A DNA stretch of 64,000 nucleotides from CAITSH01 sp025356665 (GCA_025356665.1 JANXRV010000151.1:30078-94077), one strand, 5' to 3'. Counted from the first letter of the stretch, positions 8,338 through 17,050 are shown. Numbers and translations: made by a program. Notes: generated by a model not told the origin, from the letters alone.

Positions 8338-9324
8338 TTACTCCGGCGTGATTTTCGCCGCTGTCACGATCTTGCGGAACACTTCGCTGTCGGCCTTGAT
8401 CGCGTTGAGAAACTCCTCCGGCGACCGGCCCGGGGTGATGGTGAAGCCCAGCCCCTCCATCTGCGTCTTGTATTCGGGCGTGTTGACGATCCTGCGCACT
8501 TCGGTATTGAGCCGATCGACCATGGGGCGCGGCAGGCCGGCCGGGGCCATCACACCAAACCACAGGTCTGGCATGTTGTAGCCGGGAATGGACTCGCGCA
8601 CGGTCGGTATGTTCGGATCCGACTGCAAGCGCCTGGCTTCCATCACGCCAAGGGCGCGCAACTTGCCCGAACGCACATGCGGCAGCACCGTTGAGGCGGT
8701 GAGGATGGCCATCGGAATCTGGCCTGCCAGCACATCAACTAGCGCACTGCTGCCTCCCTTGTAGGCGACGTGCGTCACCTCCACCCCGGTGAGTTGTGTC
8801 AACAGCACCCCGCCAACGTGCTGGTTGGAGCCCACACCGATGGTGCCGTAAAAAAGTTTGCCCGGATTCTTCCTGCCGTAGTCGATCAACTCGCGCATGG
8901 AGTTCACCGGCAGGGACGGATGCACCACCACCAGCGCGGACGCGTAGGCGATGTCGGTGATGGCAACCAACTCCTTCATCGGGTCGTAGGGCACGTCTTT
9001 GCTGAACAGGTTGATGACGTAGTTGTTCATCGTGCCCGCGAGCAGTGAGTAACCGTCGGGCTGCGACTTGGCGATGTTATTGAAGCCGATGGTGCCGTTG
9101 CTGCCGGGACGGTTCTCGACCACCACGGGCTGGCCCAGCGCCTCGCCGAGCTTTTGCGCCAGCGGGCGGGCCAGCACATCGACCGCGCCGCCGGGGGAGA
9201 AGGGCGCCACCATGCGAATGGGCTTGTTCGGCCAGGGAGGGGCCTGCGCCTGCACCAGTGACGGAAGGCACAGCAACAAAGCGGCGAGGCCGGCCAGACG
9301 GAAAATTTCATGCGTGCGGATCAT
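8338..9324 (-). CDS. Bug/TctC family tripartite tricarboxylate receptor
   Basis: A 328-residue receptor. The open frame reaches 9363, but ATG 9324 sits behind AAAGGA and opens a signal peptide (IFRLAGLAALLLCLPSLVQAQ), so that start is preferred. Signatures: WPNKPIRMVAPFSPGGAVD (about 31-49), VVENRPGSNGT, PDGYSLLAGT, HVAYKGGSSAL and FGVMAPAGLPRP. It stands alone on the minus strand. Its 5' flank holds 13-bp tandem repeats and then the divergent molybdenum hydroxylase genes, which fits a receptor for the substrate of that enzyme; this link is inferred from position only. Confidence 0.92.
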   Translation of the reverse strand: MIRTHEIFRLAGLAALLLCLPSLVQAQAPPWPNKPIRMVAPFSPGGAVDVLARPLAQKLGEALGQPVVVENRPGSNGTIGFNNIAKSQPDGYSLLAGTMNNYVINLFSKDVPYDPMKELVAITDIAYASALVVVHPSLPVNSMRELIDYGRKNPGKLFYGTIGVGSNQHVGGVLLTQLTGVEVTHVAYKGGSSALVDVLAGQIPMAILTASTVLPHVRSGKLRALGVMEARRLQSDPNIPTVRESIPGYNMPDLWFGVMAPAGLPRPMVDRLNTEVRRIVNTPEYKTQMEGLGFTITPGRSPEEFLNAIKADSEVFRKIVTAAKITPE

Positions 9325-9386
9325 GCGACGGTTTCCTTTATTTGAATTGAAGACTGCATGCAATAAACTTAAACTTCAGTGCCACG

Positions 9387-9438
9387 TTATTTGCACCACG
9401 TATTTGCATCAGGTATTTGCACCACGTATTTACACCGC
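9387..9438. repeat. Four 13-bp tandem repeats (GTATTTGCACCAC type)
   Basis: Units at 9387-9399, 9400-9412, 9413-9425 and 9426-9438 differ at a few bases each. They sit in the 275-bp divergent gap between the Bug receptor (-) and the hydroxylase genes (+). A 10-bp duplication (ATCGCCAAAC type) follows near 9470-9490. The array is AT-richer than its surroundings and could hold regulatory sites. Confidence 0.75.
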
Positions 9439-9599
9439 ATGTTGAAGCAAAATACCTTGAAAAAACATTTCGCCAAACATCGCCAAACATCCAGCCGCCG
9501 AAAAATTCAGTAAATATCTAGCAATTATCACGCCATCATGGCAAGTTTCAGGTTTTTGCTCTGAAACCTGTCCCACCCCAAGCTTAACCCGAACCCATC

Positions 9600-10088
9600 A
9601 TGCCAGCCCTACCCGAACCAATACGCCTCACCGTCAACGGCACCGAGCACACGGTGCAGGCGGCGCACGACACGCCATTGTTGTACATATTACGCAACGA
9701 CTTGCAACTCAAGGGCAGCAAATTCGGTTGCGGCCTCGGCCAATGCGGTGCCTGCATGGTGCTCATGGACGGCCGCAACGTGATGTCCTGCGACACGCCG
9801 CTATGGGCGGCGGCCGGCAAATCCATCACCACCGTCGAGGGTCTGGGAACGCCCGACGCACCCGGCTTGGTGCAGCGCGCCTTCATCGCCGAGCAGGCGG
9901 CGCAGTGCGGCTATTGCATCAGCGGCATGATTGTCAGCGCCAGCGCGTTGCTGGGCGAGACGCCCGAGCCGAGCGACGCGCAGATCCGCGCAGCGCTGAC
10001 GGGCAACCTGTGCCGTTGCGGCACCCACACGCGCATCATCAAGGCGGTGCGGCGCGCGGCCCTTGAACTTGCCGGCAGCGCGGCATGA
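9600..10088 (+). CDS. (2Fe-2S)-binding subunit of a molybdenum hydroxylase (IorA/NicA-like)
   Basis: A 162-residue small subunit of a xanthine-oxidase-family enzyme. The N-terminal plant-type ferredoxin domain has Cys44, 49, 52 and 64 (GCGLGQCGACMVLMDG). The C-terminal domain has the second cluster at Cys103/106 (CGYC) and Cys138/140 (LCRC). Electrons from hydroxylation pass through these clusters. It overlaps the large subunit by 4 bp (ATGA). With no FAD subunit next to it, the pair resembles isoquinoline 1-oxidoreductase or nicotinate dehydrogenase rather than three-subunit CO dehydrogenase types. Confidence 0.92.
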   Translation: MPALPEPIRLTVNGTEHTVQAAHDTPLLYILRNDLQLKGSKFGCGLGQCGACMVLMDGRNVMSCDTPLWAAAGKSITTVEGLGTPDAPGLVQRAFIAEQAAQCGYCISGMIVSASALLGETPEPSDAQIRAALTGNLCRCGTHTRIIKAVRRAALELAGSAA

Positions 10089-12256
10089 GCGCGCCAGCGT
10101 CCCCTTCGGCCCCGCGCAAACTGCCCGGCAGCCTCAACGCCAACCGCCGGCTCAGCCAGTGGCTTTGCTTTGACAACAGCAGCCGCACCGTTACGGTGCT
10201 CAGCGGCAAGGTCGAGATCGGCCAGGGCGTGGCCACGATCATGGCGCAGGTGGCGGCCGAGGAACTGGACATCGCGCTGGCGCAACTCACGCTTTGCAGC
10301 GGCGACACCGCGCGCGCGCCCGACGAGGGCCAGACCTCGGGCAGCCGCTCGGCCAACGAGGGTGGCCTCGCGGTGCGTTACGCCTGCGCCGAGGCGCGCC
10401 ACCTGTTGCTGCAGGCTGCGGCCGCCCGGCTAGGCTGCGCTGCCGATACGCTGCACATCGCGGACGGCGCATTCCATTCGGCTGCGGGCGCCACAGGGAT
10501 CACCTACTGGGACCTGCCGCACGCGACGCTGCTCGATCGCGAAGCGAGCGCCGCGGTGGCGCCAAAAAATCCATCCCTGCACACGCTTGTGGGCAAACCG
10601 GTGCCGCGTCTGGACATCGGGCACAAGGTCACCGGCATGCCGAGCTTTGTGCACGACATGACATTGCCAGGCATGCTGTTTGGCCGCGTCGTGCGCCCGC
10701 CCAGCGACCATGCCCAACTGCTGGCCTTTGACGCCGCGTCGGTGCGCGCGCTGCCCGGCGTGGTGGCCGTGTTGGTGGACGGCAATTTCATCGGCATCGT
10801 CGCCGCGCGCGAAGAGCAGGCGGTCAAGGCGCGGCTCGCCGCCATCGCCGCGGCAACCTGGCGCGAGCAGGCCATCGCCACCGACGAGGCCGGCCTTTAC
10901 GATTATTTCCAGAGCCGCGCCACGCGCGACCTGGTGATCTTTGATCGCGCCGACGCGCCGGCCACGCGCGCCGGTGCGCGCCGGCTTGAGGCCGAATACA
11001 AAAAGCCCTACCTCGCCCACGCCGCCATCGGTCCTTCGTGCGCGCTCGCGCGCATCGCCGAAGGCGGACGCGGTCACATCGAGGTGTGGTCGCACACGCA
11101 GGGCGTGTACCCGCTGCGCAACGAACTGGCGCTGGTGCTGGGCGTGCCGCCCGGGCACATCGTCGTGCACCACGCCCAGGGCGCCGGCTGCTTCGGCCAT
11201 AACGGCGCCGACGACGTGGCGCTCGATGCCGTGCTGCTGTCGCGCGCCGCCGGCGGTGCGCCGGTGCAGGTGCAGTGGATGCGCGAGGACGAATTCGCCT
11301 GGGAGCCCAGCGGCTCGGCCATGCTGATGAAACTGCGCGGCGATCTTGATGCCGCAGGCAATGTCACCGACTGGCAATACGATGTCTGGGGCAACGGCTA
11401 CCGCCACCGCCCCGGCTCGGGCAAGCCCGATGCGCATGAATCATCGCTGCTGGCCTCCTGGCATCTGGCGCAACCGGTGCCGCGCGCGCCGCAATACGAC
11501 CAGCTCATGGTCGGCAACAAGGGCGGCGGCGGCGGCCTGGCGATGAATGCGGTGGCACCCTACGACTTTCCCAATCATCACGCCACATCGCACCTGGTGG
11601 CCGAGCGGCCGATACGCGTGTCATCGCTGCGCTCACTCGGTGGCTATGGCAATATTTTCGCGGTCGAGTCCTTCATGGACGAACTGGCCATTGCCTCTGG
11701 CGCCGACCCGGTGGCGTTTCGGCTGCGTTATCTCACCGACCCGCGCGCTATTGCCGTGATCGAACTGGCGGCGCAAAAAGCCGGCTGGCAGCCCGGCGAC
11801 AGCGACGGCATCACCGGTCGCGGCGTGGCCTTCTCGCAGGTGAGCAACCAATACAGCTATGTGGCCGTCGTGGCCGAAATAGAAATCGACCCGGACCTGC
11901 GCGTCACGCGCGTCATCGCCGCGGTCGACGTCGGCCAGGTTCTCAATCCGGACGGCGTGATCAACCAGATCGAGGGCGGCATCGTGCAGGCGGTGAGCTG
12001 GACGCTTAAGGAGCAGGTGCGCTTTGGCGAACGGGGCGTCACCAGCCGCGACTGGGAGCAGTACCCCATCCTGACCTTCCCCGAGGTGCCGCTGGTGGAG
12101 GTGCACCTCATCGACCGCCCGCACGAGCCGCCGGTGGGCGCGGGCGAGTCGGTCATGGGCCAGACCGCCGCGGCCATCGCCAACGCGCTGCACCACATCG
12201 CCGGCGTGCGCATCCGCGAACTGCCGATCACGCGCGAAAGAATCGCCGCCGCCTGA
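10085..12256 (+). CDS. Molybdopterin-binding large subunit of a two-subunit hydroxylase (IorB-like)
   Basis: A 723-residue large subunit of the xanthine oxidase family. GKVEIGQGVATIMAQVAAEELD near residue 40 and the VGAGESVMGQTAAAIANA block near the end (with the probable catalytic Glu) are typical of the IorB branch. The aldehyde-oxidase-like a/b hammerhead begins around GKPVPRLDIGHKVTG. No Tat signal is visible, so the enzyme is probably cytoplasmic. It would hydroxylate a carbon next to ring nitrogen or oxidise an aldehyde, using water as oxygen source; the substrate is unknown. It lies directly upstream of a GntR regulator and a Bug receptor. Confidence 0.9.
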   Translation: MSAPASPSAPRKLPGSLNANRRLSQWLCFDNSSRTVTVLSGKVEIGQGVATIMAQVAAEELDIALAQLTLCSGDTARAPDEGQTSGSRSANEGGLAVRYACAEARHLLLQAAAARLGCAADTLHIADGAFHSAAGATGITYWDLPHATLLDREASAAVAPKNPSLHTLVGKPVPRLDIGHKVTGMPSFVHDMTLPGMLFGRVVRPPSDHAQLLAFDAASVRALPGVVAVLVDGNFIGIVAAREEQAVKARLAAIAAATWREQAIATDEAGLYDYFQSRATRDLVIFDRADAPATRAGARRLEAEYKKPYLAHAAIGPSCALARIAEGGRGHIEVWSHTQGVYPLRNELALVLGVPPGHIVVHHAQGAGCFGHNGADDVALDAVLLSRAAGGAPVQVQWMREDEFAWEPSGSAMLMKLRGDLDAAGNVTDWQYDVWGNGYRHRPGSGKPDAHESSLLASWHLAQPVPRAPQYDQLMVGNKGGGGGLAMNAVAPYDFPNHHATSHLVAERPIRVSSLRSLGGYGNIFAVESFMDELAIASGADPVAFRLRYLTDPRAIAVIELAAQKAGWQPGDSDGITGRGVAFSQVSNQYSYVAVVAEIEIDPDLRVTRVIAAVDVGQVLNPDGVINQIEGGIVQAVSWTLKEQVRFGERGVTSRDWEQYPILTFPEVPLVEVHLIDRPHEPPVGAGESVMGQTAAAIANALHHIAGVRIRELPITRERIAAA

Positions 12257-12274
12257 ACGCCTTGCACCAGCCAT

Positions 12275-12311
12275 CGCCTGGAAAGCAGCGCCAGGCGGGC
12301 GTTTCGAGGCG
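12275..12311. terminator. Imperfect hairpin after the hydroxylase large-subunit gene
   Basis: CGCCTGGAAA at 12275-12284 pairs with TTTCGAGGCG (12302-12311) with one mismatch, 18 bp after the stop. It shares the GGAAA/TTTC arms with hairpins at 8292, 32110 and 40245. It has no U-tract. Confidence 0.45.
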
Positions 12312-12383
12312 GTTATGGCAACAGAGGCGGCTTTTTCAGGGCCTGAGGCAGGGCCGTGCGGCGGCCCCTTTCTGCGTAACACA

Positions 12384-12403
12384 TTACTAAACATGTTATA
12401 AAT
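12384..12403. promoter_or_regulatory. Candidate GntR operator, copy A
   Basis: TTACTAAACATGTTATAAAT contains the palindrome AACATGTT and differs at one base from the element at 24519-24538. Both lie 52-73 bp upstream of paralogous GntR genes. Conservation in otherwise diverged leaders suggests an autoregulatory binding site or core promoter. Confidence 0.55.
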
Positions 12404-12475
12404 TACCCCGACACGATCGCACAAAATCGGACAACACCACAGGCCCCGACGAGGCCGGCACGGAGAACGCAGGGA

Positions 12476-13198
12476 ATGGCTACGCCGCGCAAACGCACTG
12501 AAGCGAAGACACCGAAGACACCAAAGACACCGAAGCACCAAGCCGTCTCGCCACGCGAGCAGGCGATCATCGAGCCGGCGCCCAAGGGATCGCTCGGCGA
12601 CGAAGCCTACGAGGCGATCAAATGGCAGATCCTCACAATGGAGCTGGCGCCGGGCACCTTTTTGAACGTGCAGGAACTCTCCGAGCGCCTGCAACTGGGA
12701 CGATCGCCCGTGCATTACGCCGTACACCGCCTGCAGCACGACGGCCTGCTGGAGGTGATACAGCGCAAGGGCATACTGGTGCGCAGTTGGTCGCCGCAAG
12801 CGATCAACCATGTCGTGGAGGCGCGTATTCCGCTGGAGATGGTGATGGTGCGCCTCGCCGCCGAACGCGCCACCGAGGAACAGTTACGCGCGCTCAAGGG
12901 GCGCCTCACCGAGGGCAAGAAACTCGTCACCGCGAAAAACCGCCAGGGCCTGATGGAACTCGATCACGATTTCCATGCCGGCCTCGCTGCCTGCGCCGCC
13001 AACCCGGTCATCGCCGAACTGCTGCAAACGCTGCATCAGCGCTCCACGCCGCTTTGGTCAACCTCGATCGCCGGGCAGCGCGACTACGCGCAGGTACAGG
13101 AGCAGCATGAAAAGGTGCTGGCACGCGTGGTCGCGCGCGACGCCGAGGGCGCCGCCGAGGCGGTCCGCCAACATCTGCAGGCGCTCGTGCGCAAGTAA
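12476..13198 (+). CDS. GntR family (FCD-type) transcriptional regulator, copy A
   Basis: A 240-residue repressor-type protein. ATG 12476 follows GGAGAACGCAGGG. After a basic N-terminal tail with reiterated TPK triplets (about residues 12-20, encoded by a 9-bp DNA repeat), the winged helix spans about residues 38-105 (AYEAIKWQIL, FLNVQELSERLQLGRSPVHYAVHRL, GLLEVIQRKGILV). The all-helical FCD domain follows, with the ligand/metal residues DHDFH and the late EQHEKVL helix. It is about 80% identical by eye to the second GntR at 24590. It likely controls the adjacent hydroxylase and Bug receptor in response to a carboxylate. Confidence 0.92.
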   Translation: MATPRKRTEAKTPKTPKTPKHQAVSPREQAIIEPAPKGSLGDEAYEAIKWQILTMELAPGTFLNVQELSERLQLGRSPVHYAVHRLQHDGLLEVIQRKGILVRSWSPQAINHVVEARIPLEMVMVRLAAERATEEQLRALKGRLTEGKKLVTAKNRQGLMELDHDFHAGLAACAANPVIAELLQTLHQRSTPLWSTSIAGQRDYAQVQEQHEKVLARVVARDAEGAAEAVRQHLQALVRK

Positions 13199-13218
13199 TC
13201 CGCCCGCCAAGTCGACCA

Positions 13219-14259
13219 CTAGTCGGCCCGCGCGCCGGAGATGCGCACAATACGCTCCCACTTTTGCGTTTCAACGCGGATGTGACGGGCGAACTCATCG
13301 GGCGACAAACCACGCAACTCCACCCCCAGCGCGGCAAAACGCGCCTCGACCTCGGGCTTGCGCAACACCATTGCGATGCCCTCGCTCAGCCGCACAACGA
13401 TGTCACGCGGCGTGCCGGCGCGCGCGACGATACCGAACCAGGGCGTCGCCTCGAAGCCGGCAAGGCCGGATTCATCCACGGTCGGAATATCGGGTGCGGC
13501 ACGGATGCGCTTGGGCTCGGCCACGGCCAGGGCGCGGAGCGCTCCGGCGCGTGCGTGCGGCAGGCTCGTCGTGGTGTTATCAAACATCAACTGCACGCGC
13601 CCGGCCAGCAGGTCGGTGAGCGCCGGCGCGCTGCCCTTGTAAGGCACATGCAGGATGTCGGTTCCGGTCATGGACTTGAATAACTCCAGCGCGAGTTGCC
13701 CGGTCGAGCCGTTGCCCTGCGAAGCCGCCGAGAGCCTGCCCGGATTGGCCTTGGCGTAGGCGATGAGTTCGCGCACATTGGTCACCGGTAGCGCCGGATT
13801 CACCACCAGCAGCAGCGGCGCGACAGCCACCATGGACACAGGCGCGAACGCCGTCTGCGCATCAAAGGGCAGCGCCGTGTAAAGGCTGGCATTAATGGCC
13901 AGCGGCCCGGGCGGCGTGATCAAAAACGTGTACCCATCGGCCGGCGCCTTGGCGACAATTTCCGCACCAAGGTTGCCATTTGCGCCGGGGCGGTTTTCAA
14001 CCACCACCGGTTGGCCGAGCAGCGCGCCCAGTTCCGCGCCTATGCTGCGCGCCAGCGTGTCAGCGGTACCGCCCGGTGGATTGGTGGCAATGAGGCGCAA
14101 AGGTCGCGCCGGCCAGGACTGCGCCTGCGCGATCTGCGCCTGTAGGGCAAAGACGAGGAACGCGGCGAATATCGAATAGACGCGGATGAAACGACAACGC
14201 CCCCTGGCACTGGCATCGCGAAAACAATCGCCGCGAAAACCCTGAAAAGACCCTGGCAT
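13219..14259 (-). CDS. Bug/TctC family tripartite tricarboxylate receptor, copy A
   Basis: About 346 residues from ATG 14259; a TTG at 14286 would add nine residues, and neither start has a clear ribosome site. The N-region is long and basic before the hydrophobic core (IFAAFLVFALQAQIAQAQ). Signatures: SWPARPLRLIATNPPGGTAD, VVENRPGANGN, PADGYTFLITPPGP, HVPYKGSAPALTDLL and WFGIVARAGTPRD. It converges on the GntR gene, with stops 21 bp apart. The same arrangement recurs at 24.6-26.3 kb with a frameshifted receptor, so this is the working copy of a duplicated module. Confidence 0.9.
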   Translation of the reverse strand: MPGSFQGFRGDCFRDASARGRCRFIRVYSIFAAFLVFALQAQIAQAQSWPARPLRLIATNPPGGTADTLARSIGAELGALLGQPVVVENRPGANGNLGAEIVAKAPADGYTFLITPPGPLAINASLYTALPFDAQTAFAPVSMVAVAPLLLVVNPALPVTNVRELIAYAKANPGRLSAASQGNGSTGQLALELFKSMTGTDILHVPYKGSAPALTDLLAGRVQLMFDNTTTSLPHARAGALRALAVAEPKRIRAAPDIPTVDESGLAGFEATPWFGIVARAGTPRDIVVRLSEGIAMVLRKPEVEARFAALGVELRGLSPDEFARHIRVETQKWERIVRISGARAD

Positions 14260-14376
14260 TGTCCGTGTCCCGTAAAGTACATTCAAATCGAGATATGAGT
14301 CTGAGCTGAGTGGATGTGATTTTTTTGCTACATACCCTGTGCATAACCCGATTGCATAACGGGGTTCGGGGGTTGT

Positions 14377-14892
14377 TCAGGCCGCTGTTTTCGATCGGTT
14401 AAAAATGGTTTTAAACAGAATTTCGCGCGCGTTGTTGAGGTGCCGCGCGAGTTTATTATCGGTGATGGCGGCAACTTGTGCATCGAACTGCTCCAAGGTG
14501 ATACCTGGCTTGGGGAATTGTTCGGCCTTATCCAGGGATTTTATTTTTTCGTAGGGTGTCATCATCAGTTTTTAGGAATAGCGCTTGATCAGTGGGCGTC
14601 GATCACAGAACCGTTTGACCAGCCGGGTGAGTTGTTGGCGCGCATAGCCGTTGATCCACTTCAGAAAACGCAGCACCACGGCCTTGTCGGCACGCTTCAG
14701 ACGCGCGTAGCCGAAGCGCCGCAGGGTGCGGGCGATAAAGCCGTAGCGCTCCTCGGCAGCCAGCACAAAATCGACCGCCACCGTCCCTTCAAGAAATGCC
14801 TGTATCTGGGCCAACGTCTGCAACCGCTTGTCGTTCATTTCGACCCCCATGCTCCGCATTATGATCAACCCTAACTGTCCGTTCAGACTCAA
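14377..14892 (-). pseudogene. Integrase/transposase remnant (internal deletion)
   Basis: Two minus-strand frames look like the two ends of one protein. 14572-14892 (106 codons) carries MNDKRLQTLAQIQAFLEGT, FIARTLRRFGYARL and YARQQLTRLVKRF, resembling the N-terminal region of IS481-like integrase-core transposases. 14377-14565 (62 codons) carries TPYEKIKSLDKAEQFPKPGI and LNNAREILFKTIF, resembling their C-terminal end. The whole catalytic rve domain between them is absent, so the element is dead. It sits between the Bug receptor of copy A and the importer operon, next to a conserved 22-bp element. Family assignment is from memory of the motifs. Confidence 0.5.
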
Positions 14893-14926
14893 ACCCCTTT
14901 GGACAACGCTTGTCCTTGCCGTTCAG

Positions 14927-14948
14927 TAAAATATCACGTAACATTCAT
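14927..14948. promoter_or_regulatory. 22-bp conserved upstream element, copy A
   Basis: A 22-base sequence starting TAAAATATCACGTAAC is identical at 26284-26305. In both places it is followed 33-45 bp later by AAGGAGCCGCA and then a coding region. It therefore marks a duplicated leader that now precedes the importer-hydroxylase operon. It may be a promoter or operator, or simply a recombination scar. Confidence 0.6.
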
Positions 14949-15004
14949 AGAAACCACAGGTAGCATGACACCTCATCCTCAAGGAGCCGCAGGGGTAAAG
15001 CGGC

Positions 15005-15049
15005 ATGATTGAGTTTCCTATAGTTTGCCGACTGGAGAGCTGCACTTGA
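15005..15049 (+). other. Possible 14-codon leader peptide
   Basis: ATG 15005 follows AGGGG at a 9-bp distance and encodes 14 residues (MIEFPIVCRLESCT), with its TGA overlapping the TTG start of the permease at 15046. The overlap would allow translational coupling. It may equally be a chance frame. Confidence 0.2.
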
Positions 15050-16026
15050 CATCGGAATCAACTTCGGACGATGGCGCGTCAGCCCCCTGCAGGGCCGACT
15101 GGCTGCGGCTCAACTGGGACCAGCTGGTGGTCCCGGCGGTATTCGTTGCGATTCTGCTCGTGTTCTTTATTATGGACACGAAGATGCTGTCCAGCGCCAA
15201 CATCACAAACATTCTCAACCAAGTATCCATCCTAGCGGTGGTGACGGTGGGCGCGAGTTTCGTCATCTTCGTCGGTGGCTTCGACCTGTCCGCCGGCGCG
15301 GTGGTGGCCCTGGCGGGGGTGGTCGCCGCGATGGTGGTGGATCAGACCGGCAGCCTCGCCTTCGGCCTGGGCGCAGGAATCGGCACCGGCGCGCTGGTGG
15401 GTATCATCAACGGTGTATTCGTCGGTTACTTGAATGTCTCGCCCCTGATCGTGACACTGGGGGCGCTCAATATTTGCCGCGGCCTTGCCCTGATTCTGGC
15501 CGACGGCGGCGCAATCTACAGTTTCCCCGCATCCTTCACCGAAATCGGCACGGCGCGTTTGGCCGGCATACCGGTGCTGGCGCTGATTGCCTTCGCGGTG
15601 TTTTTCGCTGGTGCGCTGCTTTTGCGCTACACGACCTTCGGACTCAACCTGTACGCAACCGGCGGCAATCCTACAGCGGCACGCCTGTCGGGCGTGGCCG
15701 TAGCGCGGGTTCGCGTGGCGGCCTTCGCGATCTCTGGTGCCTGCTGCGGCATCGCCGGCATGCTGCTGTGTGCCCGAACCGGCGGCGGGGAGCCGACAGC
15801 AGGCTTCCTCTACGAACTCGAGGCGATCGCCGCAGTCGTACTGGGCGGCGCGGCGCTAAGCGGTGGCGAGGGAAGACTCTGGCGCTCTGTGCTGGGCATA
15901 CTCCTGCTGACAGTGCTTGGTAACGGGCTGAATATCGTCGGCGTGCACCCGCACTGGAAGGGTGTGTTTATCGGTGCGATCCTGGTGATCGCTGCGACGC
16001 TGGATGCCGTCAAGAAGCGCACGTAA
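15046..16026 (+). CDS. Ribose-type ABC transporter permease (RbsC-like)
   Basis: A 326-residue inner-membrane permease. TTG 15046 lies 8 bp after GGAGAG and is preferred to the more upstream TTG at 15025. About eight to ten hydrophobic helices begin with DQLVVPAVFVAILLVFFIMD. VGASFVIFVGGFDLSAGAVVAL and VSPLIVTLGALNICRGLALI are hallmark RbsC/BPD_transp_2 motifs. This is the first gene of an eight-gene run ending at 24449. In contrast to sugar operons, no sugar kinase or isomerase follows; instead there are oxidising enzymes, suggesting import of an N-heterocycle or other hydrophilic aromatic. Confidence 0.9.
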   Translation: MTSESTSDDGASAPCRADWLRLNWDQLVVPAVFVAILLVFFIMDTKMLSSANITNILNQVSILAVVTVGASFVIFVGGFDLSAGAVVALAGVVAAMVVDQTGSLAFGLGAGIGTGALVGIINGVFVGYLNVSPLIVTLGALNICRGLALILADGGAIYSFPASFTEIGTARLAGIPVLALIAFAVFFAGALLLRYTTFGLNLYATGGNPTAARLSGVAVARVRVAAFAISGACCGIAGMLLCARTGGGEPTAGFLYELEAIAAVVLGGAALSGGEGRLWRSVLGILLLTVLGNGLNIVGVHPHWKGVFIGAILVIAATLDAVKKRT

Positions 16027-16081
16027 GCAGACATATTTTCGAAAACGGAAGTCTTAAAACCCCCACCAAGGAGACCTTGTC

Positions 16082-17050
16082 ATGGATCGACGCAAACTCA
16101 TCCTCGCCACCGGCGCCGCGTTACCCCTCGCGTTCGCCGGACGCTTCGTGCACGCTCAGGGTCGGCGATTCAAGGTCGGCGTGTCACTGCCGGAAGCGCA
16201 GAACCCGTTCTACATCGCCATGGGCAGATCCATTGTGCAGGCTTTTGGCGCCCAGCAGATGGATGTTACGTTGCTGTCAGCCAATGCGGACGTTAACGAG
16301 CAGGTCAATAACATCAACGATCTTGTCGTGGCGCGCGTGGATGCACTACTGCTCTCGCCGTTGAACACCGAGGGGCCGGCGCCGGCGGTGCAGAAAGCCA
16401 AGGCGGCGGGCATCCCGATATTCATGGTGGCCCGCACCTTGGACGACAAATACTCCTCGCTGTGGGAGTCCTTCATCGGCATCGACTTCAAGCAGGTCGG
16501 CGCAGCAAAAGGCAAGTGGGCGGTCGATTCGCTAAAGCCGGGCAAGGTAGCGATGCTGCTTGGTCCGGCCGGCGCGTTGGTGATGGTCGACCAGGAACGC
16601 AGCTTCCGCGCGGTCGTCGAGCCGGCGGGATTTCGCGTCGCGTTCTCGCAGAACTCGACCCAGACGCGCGAAAACGGGCTGAAACTCGCTGAGGATGCGC
16701 TGGTGGCGCACCGCGACCTTGTTTGCATTTACGCCTCGAACGACGACTTGGCGCTGGGCGCGGCTCAGGCGGTCAAAGCTGCCGGCTTGACCGGCAAGGT
16801 GGCAGTAACCGGATTGAACGGTTCGCCACCTGCGCTCGCGGCGGTTTACAACGGTGACATGGCTTCCAGTGTGCTGCTGGATCCGGTGGGCTGGGGCAAA
16901 CTCGCGGCAGACACGGTCGCGGAGTTCTTGAAGAACAAGAAGGTGCCACAACGTTTCGTGTCGCTGCAGTTCAGCATGGTCACGCAGCAGAACGCCTACG
17001 ATTTGATCCCCCCACCACTGCGCGAGCGCCTCGGCGTGAAACCGCGCTGA
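16082..17050 (+). CDS. Ribose-type periplasmic binding protein (RbsB-like)
   Basis: A 322-residue solute receptor of the Peripla_BP_4 type. ATG 16082 follows AAGGAGA. The signal peptide (residues 1-25, ending VHAQ) has RR at positions 3-4. The core starts KVGVSLPEAQNPFYIAMGRSI, followed by DALLLSPLNTEGPAPAV and later IYASNDDLALGAAQAVKAAG, all typical of RbsB. It delivers the ligand to the permease encoded 55 bp upstream and the ATPase encoded 31 bp downstream. Ligand not predictable; sugar-type receptors also bind autoinducers, polyols and nucleosides. Confidence 0.9.
   Translation: MDRRKLILATGAALPLAFAGRFVHAQGRRFKVGVSLPEAQNPFYIAMGRSIVQAFGAQQMDVTLLSANADVNEQVNNINDLVVARVDALLLSPLNTEGPAPAVQKAKAAGIPIFMVARTLDDKYSSLWESFIGIDFKQVGAAKGKWAVDSLKPGKVAMLLGPAGALVMVDQERSFRAVVEPAGFRVAFSQNSTQTRENGLKLAEDALVAHRDLVCIYASNDDLALGAAQAVKAAGLTGKVAVTGLNGSPPALAAVYNGDMASSVLLDPVGWGKLAADTVAEFLKNKKVPQRFVSLQFSMVTQQNAYDLIPPPLRERLGVKPR

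Noticed and set aside
10085..11560. Several long frames on the opposite strand of the hydroxylase large-subunit gene
   Set aside because: They are typical GC-rich shadow frames without family motifs or ribosome sites.
14926..14990. Attachment site for an integrative element
   Set aside because: The 22-bp direct repeat could suggest one, but no tRNA or intact integrase is present and the similarity is explained by a duplicated leader.
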